Source: Nostoc sp. CHAB 5836
GTDB lineage: Bacteria; Cyanobacteriota; Cyanobacteriia; Cyanobacteriales; Nostocaceae
Length of the DNA stretch: 58,017 bases
NCBI RefSeq assembly: GCF_020829445.1
Contig: NZ_JAIVFV010000027.1
Location: 1-58,017 of the forward strand
Reading direction: 5' to 3'
Of the stretch, positions 56,518 to 58,017 are shown piece after piece. Each line of letters opens with the position of its first letter. Position 1 is the first letter of the stretch. The position numbers and the translations under genes were made by a program. The notes under the pieces are model-generated. The model saw nothing but the letters and a program-made list of their open reading frames with translations. It was not told the DNA's origin and did not search any database.

Positions 56518-56610
56518 TAGACATCTGGTGAAATTAATTATGCGTTAGCTGAAACCCTTGTAGAGACGTTGCATTGCAACGTCTCTACATTCGTTTTCAC
56601 CAGATGTCTA
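56518..56610. mobile_element. 93-bp MITE-like element, copy 2
   Basis: Perfect 16-bp inverted ends TAGACATCTGGTGAAA and TTTCACCAGATGTCTA, an internal hairpin GTAGAGACGTTGCATTGCAA plus CGTCTCTAC. Related to copy 1 at 41030-41121. Its last three bases (56608-56610) are the stop codon of the next gene. Confidence 0.88.
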
Positions 56611-57108
56611 TTGGGGATTGCCTTGTTGACGGCGTGAAGGAGCATTTTGACGGAATTGATCTAATTTTTGTCGCTGTTCGGGGGTGAAGACTGCTTGAAT
56701 CTGTTGTTTTTCAGACTCGCGGATTTGTCGGATTTGGGTTTTCTGTGCTTCAGTCAGATTTAAGTCAGCAAAACCACCCTTTCCTAGACGTTCGCCTGCT
56801 TGCCGTTGAGCCTGACGTGCTTGTTTTATCGCCTCTAACTTGGTCTTTTGTTCTGGGGTTAAAACTGCTTCAAATTTGGTGCGGCTATCACGACGAATTG
56901 CTTGAATTTGGTTTTTTTGTGCATCTGTTAAACCCAAGTCTTTCCAAGGCCCCCTTTCTTTTTGGGGCGTTTGTGCAAGTAAGACGGGTGAAGGAGAGGC
57001 TGTTTGAGCGTTAACAGCAAAGGAGGTTGCAGTTAAAGTTAGAGCGAGAGCGCAAGGCGCACACTTCGTGAACGCTCCAGCAACTAATGATAATGCTTTG
57101 AGTTTCAT
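56608..57108 (-). CDS. Periplasmic LTxxQ (Spy/CpxP-like) protein
   Basis: 166 residues. An N-terminal signal peptide (about 1-34, ALTLTATSFAVNAQT) directs export. Four LTxxQ-type motifs follow: LTDAQKNQ, LTPEQKTK, LTEAQKTQ and FTPEQRQK, in two repeats of about 55 residues rich in Gln, Lys and Arg. Members of the family act as periplasmic chaperones or stress sensors. The TAG stop lies in the end of a MITE-like element, so the natural C-terminus may have been changed by its insertion. Confidence 0.85.
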   Translation of the reverse strand: MKLKALSLVAGAFTKCAPCALALTLTATSFAVNAQTASPSPVLLAQTPQKERGPWKDLGLTDAQKNQIQAIRRDSRTKFEAVLTPEQKTKLEAIKQARQAQRQAGERLGKGGFADLNLTEAQKTQIRQIRESEKQQIQAVFTPEQRQKLDQFRQNAPSRRQQGNPQ

Positions 57109-57593
57109 TACTTTCTGGTGGTTTTTTCCTGGTTGGATGTCACTATCATAAGAATTTATATTCAGTAGTCACATGAGCAGAAAGTCATGGTTTTACCCAT
57201 GACTTTAGTCATGATTGGATTTTGACAAATATGACTGACAATAAATAAATAGTTAGGAGTTAGGAGTTAGGAGTTAGGAGTTAGGAGTTTGAAATTTCCC
57301 CCTTCCCGCATCGGGAAGGGGGTTAGGGGGCTAGGTTTTCTTCGGCTTTACTTCTAACTTTTAAGACCCTATTTATAAAGTAAATATTAAGTAGGGTGTG
57401 TTACGGCTGTGTAGGAATTTGAGGGTTTGAGATAGTCTAATTTAGCCGCAGGGCACCATATCTCCAGGTGCGTTACGCGCTGCTTTAAGGCATCCGACAA
57501 TTTAAGGTTTACTTTATAAATGGTCTCTAACTCGTAAATTCTAACTCTTAACTTGCAATTCGCAACTCATTCATAACTGGAGCGAAGTGACTT
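57109..57593. repeat. Repeat-rich region at the right edge
   Basis: Five GTTAGGA heptamers (57250-57288), a CCCTTCCCGCATCGGGAAGGG hairpin (57299-57320, given here as outline), and a MITE-like element with ends AGACCCTATTTATAAAGTAAA (57365-57385) and TTTACTTTATAAATGGTCTCT (57507-57527). Its interior is shared in inverted orientation with 39950-40060. Confidence 0.6.
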
Positions 57594-57953
57594 ATGAATC
57601 GCCCAATTCAAATTAATAAACATCCTTTTCCGTCTCTGCTTTATCTGGAGTGGACGCTATTAGGGATCACTGCATTGACGGCAGTTATACCACCTCCGTT
57701 AAGGCATTTTCGTCCTAAGCCCCCAGAACTATCAATTTGTAGTGCATTTCCAGACTTATCAGTTTGTAGCATATTGCCAGAACTATCAATTTATAGTCTG
57801 ATTATTTTTGCGTTAATGGGCTTAAGATTACCCAGGAAGAACCAGACCTCTAAGGTAATCTACACAGCTATTGAAATTTTAATGATTTTAATAAAAATCG
57901 CTGTCATAAGTAATCTCTCCAACGACAGAAGCTTGGGGTTGATCATTACCTAA
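57594..57953 (+). pseudogene. N-terminal fragment of a membrane (sensor-kinase-like) protein
   Basis: 119 residues. FPSLLYLEWTLLGITALTAV and LSIYSLIIFALMGLRLPRKN match, as I recall, the membrane N-terminus of Nostoc sensor histidine kinases. A 27-bp unit is repeated three times (57723-57803), giving PELSICSAF, PDLSVCSIL, PELSIYSLI. After about residue 98 the frame runs antisense through a truncated ligase fragment and stops, so no kinase domain follows. Probably a broken gene at a recombination joint; a short membrane protein could still be made. Confidence 0.6.
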
Positions 57954-58017
57954 AACGGCACACTCGACTTCTCTAGCGACGACACCAGCTTCTACAACTA
58001 GTCGGCGGTCATAACTG
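57888..58017 (-). pseudogene. D-alanine-D-alanine ligase, truncated 3' end (partial, runs off window)
   Basis: Reading from the window edge: [41 protein letters not shown], stop. This is the middle of the Ddl ATP-grasp domain (VEAGVxAREIECxVLG). In the family another 100 or more residues follow DSDFYDY, including Mg-binding residues. Here a TAA comes straight after DSDFY, where sequence from another gene begins. The 5' part lies beyond the window. Confidence 0.75.

Overview
This window is a chromosomal segment of a filamentous, heterocyst-type cyanobacterium, most likely Nostoc or Anabaena. The evidence is an allophycocyanin alpha-B gene (apcD), a Mo-dependent-nitrogenase-family gene, frequent HIP1 octamers (GCGATCGC), short tandem heptamer repeats of the kind typical of Nostoc, and several Uma2, Rpn and HicAB genes. 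No rRNA gene, tRNA gene or CRISPR array was recognised.

Layout. 1-0.75 kb: a decayed NarL-type response regulator and small hairpin repeats. 0.75-11.2 kb: housekeeping genes (purF, purL, apcD, a TrmA/RlmD-type rRNA methyltransferase, an anti-sigma-type ATPase, asnS). 11.2-15 kb: repeat-flanked ground with a broken antitoxin, an Rpn-type nuclease, a NIL-domain protein, a NarL/LuxR regulator, and a [2Fe-2S] ferredoxin-like gene interrupted by two in-frame TAG codons. 15.1-17.2 kb: groES-groEL1 behind a perfect CIRCE operator. 17.2-21.3 kb: an AT-rich accessory island with a HEPN-like gene next to a two-P-loop KGGVGR ATPase, an Rpn remnant and HicBA. 21.3-25.4 kb: a methyltransferase and the urease genes ureDABC. 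25.4-27.3 kb: an Rpn-type gene, a lone HicB and an antitoxin/VapC pair. 27.4-32 kb: a three-gene minus-strand operon of a Trypco1 protein, a trypsin-ATPase fusion, and an ATPase fused through a membrane segment and TPR to a periplasmic-binding-protein domain; this is the best candidate for an unusual system. 32-40.8 kb: a REC-histidine kinase, an aldehyde dehydrogenase, a sulfite-oxidase-like molybdoenzyme, rpmF, a pseudo-caspase with both catalytic residues replaced, and a Mo-nitrogenase-family protein. 41.2-45.4 kb: asd-dapA-rnj. 46.5-51.4 kb: tig-clpP-clpX and a hydrolase. 52-58 kb: a Uma2 protein, a GntR regulator divergent from a dienelactone hydrolase, an S1-domain protein, an LTxxQ periplasmic protein, and a right edge where a kinase-like membrane fragment meets a truncated D-Ala-D-Ala ligase.

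The intergenic DNA is crowded with mobile-looking repeats. Several miniature inverted-repeat elements carry direct repeats that look like target duplications, one is nested in another repeat, and one supplies a stop codon. Heptamer arrays in mirror orientation sit between four convergent gene pairs and may act as bidirectional terminators. Other dispersed repeats have entered coding sequence in frame (purL, the pseudo-caspase). All product names rest on reading motifs by eye; no database search was run.
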